NCBI GenBank assembly: GCA_016081115.2
Contig: CM071930.1
Coordinates: 29,589,641-29,653,640, forward strand
Reading direction: 5' to 3'
Source: Rehmannia glutinosa
Lineage: Eukaryota; Streptophyta; Magnoliopsida; Lamiales; Orobanchaceae
Length of the DNA stretch: 64,000 nt
The translations under genes and the position numbers were made by a program. Shown piece after piece: positions 19,136 through 30,461 of this stretch. Positions within the stretch are counted from its first letter, which is position 1; every line of letters begins with the position of its first letter. The notes under the pieces were generated by a model, which did no database searches, was not told the origin of the DNA, and was given only the letters and a program-made list of their open reading frames with translations.

Positions 19136-22086
19136 TCAACGCCTTTGCTGCTTCCTTCCTCTTTCTTCTTCAGCCCTTCTTCTGTCAGGATAATCCTTTT
19201 TCCTCTTTCTTTCCTCTTCTTCTCTCTTCTTCTTTTCATAGGACCATTTGGCAGCAGGGTTATCCCTTTGCTTCCTCTCAAGCCATTCTCGTGTTTGTCT
19301 TTGAGTTTCTTCTTCTTGCCTCATTGTAGCTTCAGCGTTCTTTCTTTCAACCTCTCGGTTGGTAAGGTGATCATATCCAGCCCAGTAGATAATGCCTTTC
19401 TTCTCAGGATCCACATACGATACATCCTTTGGTTTTGGCCGAGGTTGGGAGCCTCTTCCTCCACCACATCTTCCTCTTCCTTCCTCAGCTCTTCCACCTC
19501 TGGGCGTGTCTTTGTCTCTTTGAGTCTTCTCATCCCGGTAGGGTAGTGATGGAAGTGTCTTTGCTTTATCGCTTCTTTGCACAAGGCTAATCCTTTCTCC
19601 CAGTACAAATCCCAGGCTTGAGACAGAGCCATTCCTTGGAAGTAGCCTTCTGATTCAAGAGTTTTAAACTCTTCAATTGTTCTAGGCTCAGATCCATCAT
19701 CAGGTATCGCATCCTGGTCCTTTCCGGCTGGTAGACCACCAAATTGTTTCATGGTTTCTTGAACGCGAGCATCCTGCTTTTCAGCTAATTTCTCAAATCC
19801 TGCTTCAATGATTTTCTTTTGTCTGCAATTGACACAACAACTTTCTCATTTGGTAAGGTCACAGGAAGTTTGCTGAGGATAGAGGCAGTGACTTGACCTT
19901 GTTGAGGGGTTTCAGCGTACATCAATTCTAATTTCTTTGAACTTCCTTGCCCCTCAGCTGCATCACTTTTCTTCAACTTTTCGTCTTTCAAACCCTTGAG
20001 GAGCTCCTCTTCCCCCTTTTTGGAATCATCAAAGGAGAGAGGTTCCCCAGGGGAACATTCCTCCGAGGATAAAATCCAGTCTGTTGATAGTTGAGTTGTG
20101 CTTGGAGTCTTCTGCATCATACGCGGTTTGGAATTCTGAGCGTGTTGCCTTAGAATCGGCTGATACTATCTTCATTTCAGCCATGAGAAGGCTGAATTTG
20201 TCATTCATGGCATTCTCGAGTCTGGCAATTTCATTCTTGTGGAAATGTTGTAGTAGCTCTATTTTCGTTTTGTGAGATAGGTTTATCCTCTCAATGTACT
20301 CTTTCATCCGTTGTCGGTAGCTTGAATTATCCGCACTCCACAACAGTATTTTCGCAAATAATGCCTTAAAGTAGCGGACTTGCTCAGATCTCAAAATTGT
20401 CTGCTGCGTAGCTCATTCCCTGATACGCACTATAATCACTCTTAAGTCAGTTGTGAGGGTGGCATCACGATTGTCCAGGCGGAGGTCCAAAGATGCTTGA
20501 TGGCATTCCAGTTTCTCAATCTCATCACATATAGTCTTGAAAGCTTTCCGGAACTCAGATGCGGAGGTTGACTCGGCTGCTGGCCATTTTGCATCAAAAT
20601 CAAAGTTCATTGGAACAATCATATCCATGGGGATGACTGGCTCTTCGCGCACTGTATATTTCTTTAATTCTCTGGCAGATTCAGTTTCTAAGTCTTGCAA
20701 TTCAACGGTGAAAGGAAATTCCTTCTCAAAAACATCATCGCGAACAAATTGGATCTCCAAGTCTTGCGTGAGGCGCCTTCCCTTGTTCTGGATGAATAGA
20801 TTCAGCTTGATTTGCCTCAGCTGTGGCAGCTTCATCGACAGTGGTCACAACAGTGGGAGCCTGTGATGGAGCTGAAGGAATTCTTACTGCTGCAGTTGTG
20901 AGAGCCTGCACAGATGACTCGATTCCAGCTGGGGCATTTGAGATGTTTTGCCCAGTTGACTGAGCCTCAGCTGTCTTAATAGCTTTCTCGGTCTCAATGG
21001 GTTTGTCCAATTGAGTTATCTTGTCCTCAACTGTATCCCAGCTTCATCGGAGGATGATGAGATCTGTGGAGTTGGCTCATCTTCAAAATTGAATCTCATG
21101 GGAGCCATCTGTTCACTGACATGGCTCTGATATTTGTGAACATCCTCAGTTGTGTCCTTTGTAGGTTCATCATGTTGAACGGAGTCAGCTTCATCTTCCA
21201 ATCCCAGAAATGATGTGTTAATGTTTTCTTGGGAGTCTTGAAGGGCACCAATAACTTCTTCTGCGGCAGCACCTTCAAGTTGAGGAATGTTCTCAGTTTT
21301 AACAACTTCACCAAGGGAAGTCTCAGCCTCCCATTGGCCTTCAATACCCCGAGCAGTCTCCACTGCTGTAGGGCCTTTAGTAATCCCTTCGATAGTCTCA
21401 TCTATCTTAGGGTCTTCTATTCTCCCTTTGACAGACTCAGCTGTCTTAGGGTCTTGAACATTGGCATCCAAAGGAGTCTCAACCCTTTGGATTGCACTTT
21501 CGGAGCCCAGCATGTTAACTCCCGGGGCTTCACCATCTTTTGCCTTAATTGTGATAACAACGTCATCGGCCTTCAAAGCAGTTGAAATTTCAGCTGAGAC
21601 AAACTCAACTGTTCGAGCTTTGTCAATGTCAGCTTGCTGTTGTTCAATTTCTTTCTCACCTTCGCCTCCTTCCTTCATTGATGTGTCTCCCACAACAACC
21701 TCCAACCCAGCTGTGGTGGAGAGAGTTTTCCCCTCAGCTGGCGCACCAGCTGAGTGACTGATAAAGGGGTCACTCTGCTCCTGAGACGCGGCTTTGTCCT
21801 TTGACTGTTCAGCCGTTGGGGCAGGTGTGAGAATACCTTCTCCAAGGGTAGGCTTAGCTTGGGTCCCCAAATTCCCAGCTTCATCGCCAACTTCCTGGGA
21901 TCCATGTTCTGATTGCACGTGGGATGTGGCTGCAACAATGTCCGTCGCAATTTGTTGTGCCACTCCCAAAGGATCAGTTAGCAGAAGAGTTTGGGAAGAC
22001 TCTCCTGGACCTTCTAGTAAGCTTTTCTCTTGCATGGCTTTGGATTCCAGCATGGCTTGCTGTATTTCCAACTTCTCAAATTTCAA
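19136..22086 (-). pseudogene. env-like ORF, C-terminal two-thirds
   Basis: From 22086 down: 'KFEKLEIQQAMLESKAMQEK', then a ~350-codon low-complexity segment rich in Ala, Glu, Thr, Pro and Gln (22086-21016), a second Ala/Thr-rich stretch, an alpha-helical part with heptad-like spacing (20840-19800), and a very basic C-terminus rich in Arg/Glu/Lys ('RRAEEERGRKQQRR') ending at 19136. Frames change near 21015, 20835, 20400, 20100, 19760 and 19500, so it is broken. The region is unusually long for an env-like ORF. No transmembrane segment or signal peptide is evident. The basic tail recurs at the right edge of the window. Function unknown. Confidence 0.6.
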
Positions 22087-22331
22087 AGCGGCCAGGGATC
22101 CATGTCCTCATTGCTATCCGAGAGCATTTAAAGATGCGTGTGTGTAGCTGGGTTCAATCGTCTTGCAGTTGTGTTGGTCAGTTGCTTACAGGAAACACAG
22201 TGAAGTTCTTATGTGCAACATAAGCAAGAAGCATCCTTATTGCTTCAAATCTTGCAACAAGAGCAAAGGTTTCATCAAAATCTATACCCTTTTCTTGGCA
22301 ATACCCTTTGGCTACCAATCAGCAGACTGCA
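22087..22331 (-). pseudogene. Foreign RT fragment inside the env-like ORF
   Basis: The minus strand carries 'AKGYCQEKGIDFDETFAPVA' RT sequence plus the IN/RT back-junction near 22185, flanked on the left by the 55-bp filler shared with 15413-15467. It splits the env-like reading frame between 22332 and 22086. It matches 16590-16757, including the exact RT-env join. Confidence 0.75.
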
Positions 22332-23576
22332 TCAACTCATCAACAATTTAAGATCGCTCTTCTTGATCGCCATGATCTCGATTGTTTTCTCACATTGAGT
22401 ACTAGATTTAGCTGTCTTTTCAAGCTCAGATCGCCCGAAAAACCTTCTCTTCCTGGATGGGAGAAGAGGAACTTCTGGCTCAACATCCTCCGGTTCCTCA
22501 AAAGTGAAAACTTTTGGACTTTTCTTAGAGGCACCTGCCTTTCTTGACTTGGCAGTCCTCTTCTTCTTTATGATAGGAGAGGGAATATGGTGTTCCTCCT
22601 GTATCTCGGCTGCAGGGGTAGGAGTCTTGGTTGCTCGGGCAGGTGACTCAGCTGCATGGGCAGGTGCTTTGGACTTTGCTGCAGGAGCATGTTCTTTCTT
22701 TGGCTTGGCCGCATGGCGGGAGCCGGCTTGATCTGCACTTTCTTCTTTGGGTGGAGGAGTCTCAAATTGCATCTTCGAGGATCACCGATTCCCCCCTTAT
22801 TGGTATCGGCCTTTACGGCATGGGCCTTCTTCGGGCACCGAGGAGAGGTTTGCCCTGAACATCTTCTTGTTCACATGGAAAGGTTTCCCATGACGAAGAG
22901 CAATGCCCTTTATCTCCATAAGATGGCCAATTACAAGGCCATAGCCCATCGAGCATCCAAAGGATCCGTCATTCTTAAAGGTCCTGTTTAGCACATTCTG
23001 GCAGAGTCTGCTATAAACAAACTCAGCTCAGTGAACCTCATTTCCTTGCATGATTGCAGCCATCACGATCAACTTAGTTTTGGACAGCTCATTGAAACTT
23101 CCAAATTTCATGTCAACACATTTCGAGACGATGTCCATCAGCTTGTGATAGACGTCCTTCAATGATTCCTTCTTAGATGTGTAGACCACTTTCGCAGCAT
23201 ACTCAGGCTTGGCAACTTCCTTCCAAGCCGTAGCTAAGTCGACATCAGCTTCATAGATGTCCTTCAAACCCTCCGCGGGCAATAAACAGTCCTCATCAAG
23301 GTCTTTGGCATTCAGTTTGATGACCTTGCTGTGGACGGAAGATTTGATTTCGCCGTCCTGCACTTCTGCGTTCACGTAGAACATAGCTACCTCCTCGAGG
23401 TATGTGTGAGAGTATTCTATTGTCAAAAAGTCCTTCAGGCCAGACTTCTCCAACATTTCTGCTATCTTCTGAACCAGGGTTTCATCGACACCCTGTTTGA
23501 TCATCCCATCAAATTCCACTGAGGAACCAGTGTGGATTTGCTTTGAGAGCTTCACAAAATCGTATTTTGGGGCCAT
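22332..23576 (-). pseudogene. env-like ORF, N-terminal part (plant transposon protein domain)
   Basis: Starts at Met 23576 with 'MAPKYDFVKLSKQIHTGSSV' and is open for 182 codons. It contains 'GMIKQGVDETLVQKIAEMLE', 'FYVNAEVQDGEIKSSVH' and 'CVDMKFGSFNELSKTKLIVM', the domain usually called 'putative plant transposon protein'. A frameshift near 23010 leads to 'LRHGKPFHVNKKMFRANLS', another near 22790 to the basic Pro/Ala-rich segment. The start is credible because the spacer before it is conserved with 4346-4865. This is the best preserved env-like N-terminus in the window. Confidence 0.75.
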
Positions 23577-24047
23577 TTTTAGACGTTTCTACCGATCGAA
23601 AATACGAAAATCTTGCTTGAGAAAGGCTAGGGTTTGCACAAGGTTCCAGAGAGAAAATGCTTCCTTTGCTTGAAGATGAACAGTTTGCGTGAGGAGAGAG
23701 AAATGCAACGTTCCGTATATAAAAGTCGTGAAAAGACACATTTCGGATTTTGGAAATTTTGATCAAAATCAATGGCTGAGATTAGAATGTCAAAACTGCA
23801 TTTAAGTCCCCGCATTAAATGCAACAGCATTTATACCTAATCATATTGTTTATTGTGCAACTTTTACTGTGACTGTCATTATTACGCTGACGTCATCCTT
23901 AAAAACATTCCCGCTTAATTAAAACGACTGCGTTTTGTCACTTAGCTCATAAATGATTCAGCTTATATCCAAGGTGACTTAACTCTGCTTCTCTCTTCTC
24001 ATGAAGTAACTCAGCTGTCATCTAACTCAATATAGATGACTTCCCGA
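23577..24047 (-). other. Spacer upstream of the env-like ORF
   Basis: Homologous to 4346-4690; it ends abruptly at 'TTCCCGAT' where the tandem pol array begins. No gene. It contains an AT-rich leader and degraded CTCAGCTG words; the TGACTCA heptamers of the sister copy are mostly lost. Confidence 0.55.
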
Positions 24048-24959
24048 TTATGTGCAACATAAGCAAGAAACATCCTTATTGCTTCAAATCTTGCAATAGG
24101 AGCAAATGTTTCATCAAAATGTATACCCTTTTCTTGGCAATACCCTTTGGCTACTAATCTTGCTTTGTTTCTTACAACCAACCTGCCTTATTCATCTTGT
24201 TTCTGAAAACCCATTTTATGCCAATGATGGGTTGGCCTCTGCACTAATTCCCATACTTTGTTTCTTTCAAGTTGATTCAGCTCTTCTTGCATGGCTTGAA
24301 TCCAATGTGTGTCATCCAATGCTTGAGACACATCTTTAGGCTCTATCTAGGAAATAAAACAAGTGAACATAGCTTCATGATGTGCTCTGGATCTGGTTCT
24401 TATGCCATCTCTAACATTTCCAATAACTAACTCTGGTGGATGGTCTCTCAGCCATCTTACATCAGGTTGGAGTAAGTCTGCTAGATTCAGGCGTCTCGCA
24501 GCTAAGTTGTTTTGAACAACTCTTTCATTTTCATTAAGCTGTAGGCTTTCTAGCTATCTGTCCTTGAGATTCAGCTATCTCATCTTCATCTCAGTTGAGT
24601 GCTCTTACTTCAGCTACAACATAAGGACTCTTCTGCATAGTTGGTTGATTCAGCATATCAACTAACTCTTCAATGTCTTTTCCATTTGCATTAGGTTCAT
24701 CAAAGACCACATGGATAGACTCTTCTATAACCATAATCCTCTTGTTCAGCACTCTATAGGCTTTGCTCTCAGCTGAGTATCCCAAAAAGATACCTTCATC
24801 AGCTTTAGCATCAAAAGCCTTTAATTTATCTTCGCCATTGTTGTGGATGAAACATTTACATACAAATATCCTGAAATATCCAACATTTGGCTTTCTCTCT
24901 GTCCAAATCTCATAGGGAGTCTTGGTCAGTGACCTACAGGAAACACAGTGAAGTTCTTA

Positions 24960-27900
24960 TGTGCAACATAAGCAAGAAACATCCTTATTGTTTCAAATCT
25001 TGCAACAGGAGCAAAGGTTTCATCAAAATCTATACCCTCTTCTTGCAAATACCCTTTGGCTACCAATCTTGCTTTGATTCTTACAACCAACCTGCCTTAT
25101 TCATCTTGTTTAAAGAAAACCCATTTTGTGCCAATAAAATTCTGATGGGCTGGCCTCTGCACTAATTCCCATACTTTGTTTCTTTAAAATGATTCAGCTC
25201 TTCTTGCATGGCTTGAATCCAATGTGTGTCATCCAATGCTTGAGACACATCTTTAGGCTCTATCTGGGAAATAAAACAAGTGAACATAGCTTCATGATGT
25301 GCTCTGGATCTGGTTCTTATGCCATCTCTAACATTTCCAATAACTAACTCACGGTGGATGGTCTCTCGGCCATCTTACATCAGGTTGGAGTAAGTCTGCT
25401 GGATTCAGCCGTCTCGCAGCTAAGTTGTATTGAACAGTTCTTTCATTTTCATTCAGCTGTAGGCTTTCCAGCTATCTGTCTTTGAGATTCAGTTATCTCG
25501 TCTTCATCTCGGTTGAGTGCTCTTACTTCAGCTTCAACATAAGGACTCTTCTGCATAGTTGGTTGATTCAGCTTATCAGCTAACTCTTCAATGTCTTCTC
25601 CATTTACATTAGGTTCATCAAAGACCACATGGATAGACTCTTCTATAACCATAGTCCTCTTGTTCAACATTCTATAGGCTTTGCTCTCAGCTGAGTATCC
25701 CAAAAAGATACCTTCATCAGCTTTAGCATAAAAAACCTTTAATTTATCTTTGCCATTGTTGTGGATGAAACATTTACATACAAATATCCTGCAATATCCA
25801 ACATTTGGCTTTCTCTCTGTCCAAATCTCATAGGGAGTCTTGGTCAGTTGCCTACAGGAAACCCAGTGAAGTTCTTATGTGCAACATAAGCAAGAAACAT
25901 CCTTATTGCTTCAAATCTTGCAACAGGAGCAAAGGTTTCATCAAAATCTATACCCTCTTCTTGGCAATACCCTTTGGCTACCAATCTTGCTTTGTTTCTT
26001 ACAACCAACCTGCCTTATTCATCTTGTTTCTGAAAATCCATTTTGTGCCAATAACATTTTGATGGATTGGCCTCTGCACTAATTCCCATACTTTGTTTCT
26101 TTCAAACTGATTCAGCTCTTCTTGCACGGCTTGAATCCAATGTGTGTCATCCAATGCTTGAGACACATCTTTTGGCTCTATATGGGAAATAAAACAAGTG
26201 AACATAGCTTCATGTTGTGCTCTAGATGAGGTTCTTATGCCATCTCTAACATTTCCAATAACTAACTCTGGTGGATGGTCTCTCAGCCATCTTACATAAG
26301 GTTGGAGTAAGTCTGCCGGATTCAGCCATCTCGCAGCTAAGTTGTTTTGAACAACTCTTTCATTTTCATCCAGCTGTAGGCTTTCCAGCTATCTGTCTTT
26401 GAGATTCAGCTATCTCATCTTCATCTCGGTTGAGTGCTCTTACTTCAGCTTCAACATAAGGACTCTTCTGCATAGTTGGTTGATTCAGCTTATCAGCTAA
26501 CTCTTCAATGTCTTCTCCATTTACATTAGGTTCATCAAAGACCACATGGATAGACTCTTCTATAACCATAGTCCTCTTGTTCAGCACTCTATAGGCTTTT
26601 CTCTCAGCTGAGTATCCCAAAAAGATACCTTCATCAACTTTAGCATCAAAAGCCTTTAATTTATCTTTGCCATTGTTGTGGATGAAACATTTACATACAA
26701 ATATCCTGAAATATCCAACATTTGGCTTTATCTCTGTCCAAATCTCATAGGGAGTCTTGGTCAGTTGCCTACAGGAAACACAGTGAAGTTCTTATGTGCA
26801 ACATAAGCAAGAAACATCCTTATTGCTTCAAATCTTTCAATAGGACCAAAGGTTTCATCAAAATCTATACCCTCTTCTTGGAAATACCCTTTGGCTACCA
26901 ATCTTGCTTTGTTTCTTACAACCAACCTGCCTTATTCATCCTGTTTCTGAAAACCCATTTTGTGCCAATAACATTTTGATGGGTTGGCCTCTGCACTAAT
27001 TCCCATACTTTGTTTCTTTCAAACTGATTCAGCTCTTCTTGCATGGCTTGAATCCAATGTGTGTCATCCAATGCTTGAGACACGTCTTTAGGCTCTATCT
27101 GGGAAATAAAACAAGTTAACATAGCTTCATGCTGTGCTCTGGATCAGGTTCTTATGCCATCTCTAACATTTCCAATAACTAACTCTGGTGGATGGTCTCT
27201 CAGCCATCTTACATCAGGTTGGAGTAAGTCTGCTGGATTACGCCGTCTCGCAGCTAAGTTGTTTTGAACAACTCTTTCATTTTCATTCAGTTGTAGGCTT
27301 TCTAGCTATCTGCCTTTGAGATTCAGCTATCTCATCTTCGTCTCGGTTGAGTGCTCTTACTTCAGCTTCAACATAAGGACTCTTCTGCATAGTTGGTTGA
27401 TTCAGCTTATCAGCTAACTCTTCAATGTCTTCTCCATTTACATTAGGTTCATCAAAGACCACATGGATAGACTCTTCTATAACCATAGTCCTCTTGTTCA
27501 GCATTCTATAGGCTTTGCTCTCAGCTGAGTATCCCAAAAAGATACCTTCATCAGCTTTAGCATAAAAAACCTTTAATTTATCTTTGCCATTGTTGTGGAT
27601 GAAACATTTACATACAAATATCCTGCAATATCCAACATTTGGCTTTCTCTCTGTCCAAATCTCATAGGGAGTCTTGGTCAGTTGCCTCTGAAACCCAGTG
27701 AAGTTCTTATGTGCAACATAAGCAAGAAACATCCTTATTGCTTCAAATCTTGCAACAGGAGCAAAGGTTTCATCAAAATCTATACCCTCTTCTTGCAAAT
27801 ACCCTTTGGCTACCAATCTTGCTTTGATTCTTACAACCAACCTGCCTTATTCATCTTGTTTCTGAAAACCCATTTTGTGCCAATAAAATTCTGATGGGCT

Positions 27901-30461
27901 GGCCTCTGCACTAATTCCCATACTTTGTTTCTTTAAAATGATTCAGCTCTTCTTGCATGGCTTGAATCCAATGTGTGTCATCCAATGCTTGAGACACATC
28001 TTTAGGCTCTATCTGGGAAATAAAACAAGTGAACATAGCTTCATGATGTGCTCTGGATCTGGTTCTTATGCCATCTCTAACATTTCCAATAACTAACTCT
28101 GGTGGATGGTCTCTCAGCCATCTTACATCAGGTTGGAGTAAGTCTGCTGGATTCAGCCGTCTCGCAGCTAAGTTGTATTGAACAGTTCTTTCATTTTCAT
28201 TCAGCTGTAGGCTTTCCAGCTATCTGTCTTTGAGATTCAGTTATCTCGTCTTCATCTCGGTTGAGTGCTCTTACTTGACTTCAACATAAGGACTCTTCTC
28301 GCATAGTTGGTTGATTCAAAACATCGCCTAACTCTTCAATGTCTTCTCCATTTACATTAGGTTCATCAAAGACCACATGGATAGACTCTTCTATAACCAT
28401 AGTCCTCTTGTTCAGCATTCTATAGGCTTTGCTCTCAGCTGAGTATCCCAAAAAGATACCTTCATCAGCTTTAGCATAAAAAACCTTTAATTTATCTTTG
28501 CCATTGTTGTGGATGAAACATTTACATACAAATATCCTGCAATATCCAACATTTGGCTTTCTCTCTGTCCAAATCTCATAGGGAGTCTTGGTCAGTTGCC
28601 TACAGGAAACCCAGTGAAGTTCTTATGTGCAACATAAGCAAGAAACATCCTTATTGCTTCAAATCTTGCAACAGGAGCAAAGGTTTCATCAAAATCTATA
28701 CCCTCTTCTTGGCAATACCCTTTGCTACCAATCATGCTTTGTTTCTTACAACCAACCTGCGCTTATTCATCTTGTTTTTACGAAAATCCATTTTGTGCCA
28801 ATAACATTTTGATGGATTGGCCTCTGCACTAATTCCCATACTTTGTTTCTTTCAAACTGATTCACTCTTCTTGCACGACTTGAATCAATGTGTGTCATCC
28901 AATGCTTGAGACACATCTTTTGGCTCTATATGGGAAATAAAACAAGTGAACATAGCTTCATGTTGTGCTCTAGATGAGGTTCTTATGCCATCTCTAACAT
29001 TTCCAATAACTAACTCGGTGGATGGTCTCTCGGCCATCTTACATAAGGTTGGAGTAAGTCTGAGGATTCAAATTATCCATCTCGCACTAAGTTGTTTTGA
29101 ACAACTCTTTCATTTTCATCCAAATGTAGGCTTTCCAATATCTGTCTTTGAGATTCACTATCTCATCTTCATCTCGGTTGAGTGCTCTTACTTGACTTCA
29201 ACATAAGGACTCTTCTGCATAGTTGGTTGATTCAAATTATCATCGCCTAACTCTTCAATGTCTTCTCCATTTACATTAGGTTCATCAAAGACCACATGGA
29301 TAGACTCTTCTATAACCATAGTCCTCTTGTTCAAGACTCTATAGGCTTTTCTCTCACCGAGTATCCCAAAAAGATACCTTCATCAACTTTAGCATCAAAA
29401 GCCTTAAATTTATCTTTGCCATTGTTGTGGATGAAACATTTACATACAAATATCCTGAAATATCCAACATTTGGCTTTATCTCTGTCCAAATCTCATAGG
29501 AGTCTTGGTCGCTTGCCTACAGAAACACACAAGTGAAGTTCTTATGTGCAACATAAGCAAGAAACATCCTTATTGCTTCAAATCTTTCAATAGGACCAAA
29601 GGTTTCATCAAAATCTATACCCTCTTCTTGGCAATACCCTTTGGCTACCAATCTTGCTTTGTTTCTTACAACCAACCTGCCTTATTCATCCTGTTTCTGA
29701 AAACCCATTTTGTGCCAATAACATTTTGATGGGTTGGCCTGCACTAATTCCCATACTTTGTTTCTTTCAAACTCGATTCACTCTTCTTGCATGGCTTGAA
29801 TCCAATGTGTGTCATCCAATGCTTGAGACACGTCTTTAGGCTCTATCACGGGAAATAAAACAAGTTAACATAGCTTCATGTCATTGTGCTTTGTATCGTT
29901 CTTATGCCATCTCTAACATTTCCAATAACTAACTCTGGTGGATGGTCTCTCAGCCATCTTACATCAGGTTGGAGTAAGTCTGCTGGATTACGCCGTCTCG
30001 CAGCTAAGTTGTTTTGAACAACTCTTTCATTTTCATTCAGTTGTAGGCTTTCTAGCTATCTGCCTTTGAGATTCAGCTATCTCATCTTCGTCTCGGTTGA
30101 GTGCTCTTACTTCAGCTTCAACATAAGGACTCTTCTGCATAGTTGGTTGATTCAGCTTATCAGCTAACTCTTCAATGTCTTCTTCATTTACATTTGGTTC
30201 ATCAAAGACCACATGGATAGACTCTTCTATAACCATAGTCCTCTTGTTCAACACTCTATAGGCTTTGCTCTCAGCTGAGTATCCCAAAAAGATACCTTCA
30301 TCAGCTTTAACATCAAAAGCCTTTAATTTATCTTCGCCATTGTTGTGGATGAAATATTTACATACAAATATCCTGAAATATCCAACATTTGGCTCTATCT
30401 CTGTCCAAATCTCATATGGAGTCTTGGTCAGTTGCCTACAAGAAACACAGTGAAGTTCTTA
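24960..30461 (-). repeat. Three-unit higher-order repeat, two copies (2.75 kb each)
   Basis: Units starting 24960, 25878 and 26795 share private variants with those starting 27710, 28626 and 29545 in the same order. Units 1 of each trio have AATAAAATTCTGATGGGCTG and TTTAAAATGATTCAGC; units 2 have TTTTGATGGATTGGCC and CTCTAGATGAGG; units 3 have CTTTCAATAGGACC and GGATTACGCCGTCTCG. The block 24960-27709 (2,750 bp) was thus duplicated as 27710-30461 (2,752 bp). Confidence 0.85.
27283..27840 (-). pseudogene. 185-codon RT-to-integrase fusion ORF across a unit junction
   Basis: At the junction before 27710 the frame stays open: RT 'GIDFDETFAPVARFEAIRMF', 'HKNFTGFQ', then integrase 'RQLTKTPYEIWTERKPNVGY', then the linker to 'EVRALNRDEDEIAES'. 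It is the longest ORF in the array and joins two polyprotein domains in an order never found in a working element. Other units are shifted here because most lengths are not multiples of three. Most likely chance survival of frame; no promoter or start context supports a gene. The DDE and YVDD residues are not included. Confidence 0.5.

Noticed and set aside
19145..19546. Plus-strand Phe/Ser/Leu-rich 'membrane' ORF
   Set aside because: Antisense of the Arg/Glu-rich env-like tail (GAA/AGA read as TTC/TCT).
24887..25165. Recurrent plus-strand ORFs ('MAFSLSKSHRESWS...') in every array unit
   Set aside because: Antisense shadow of the integrase/RT coding strand; conserved only because the repeat is.
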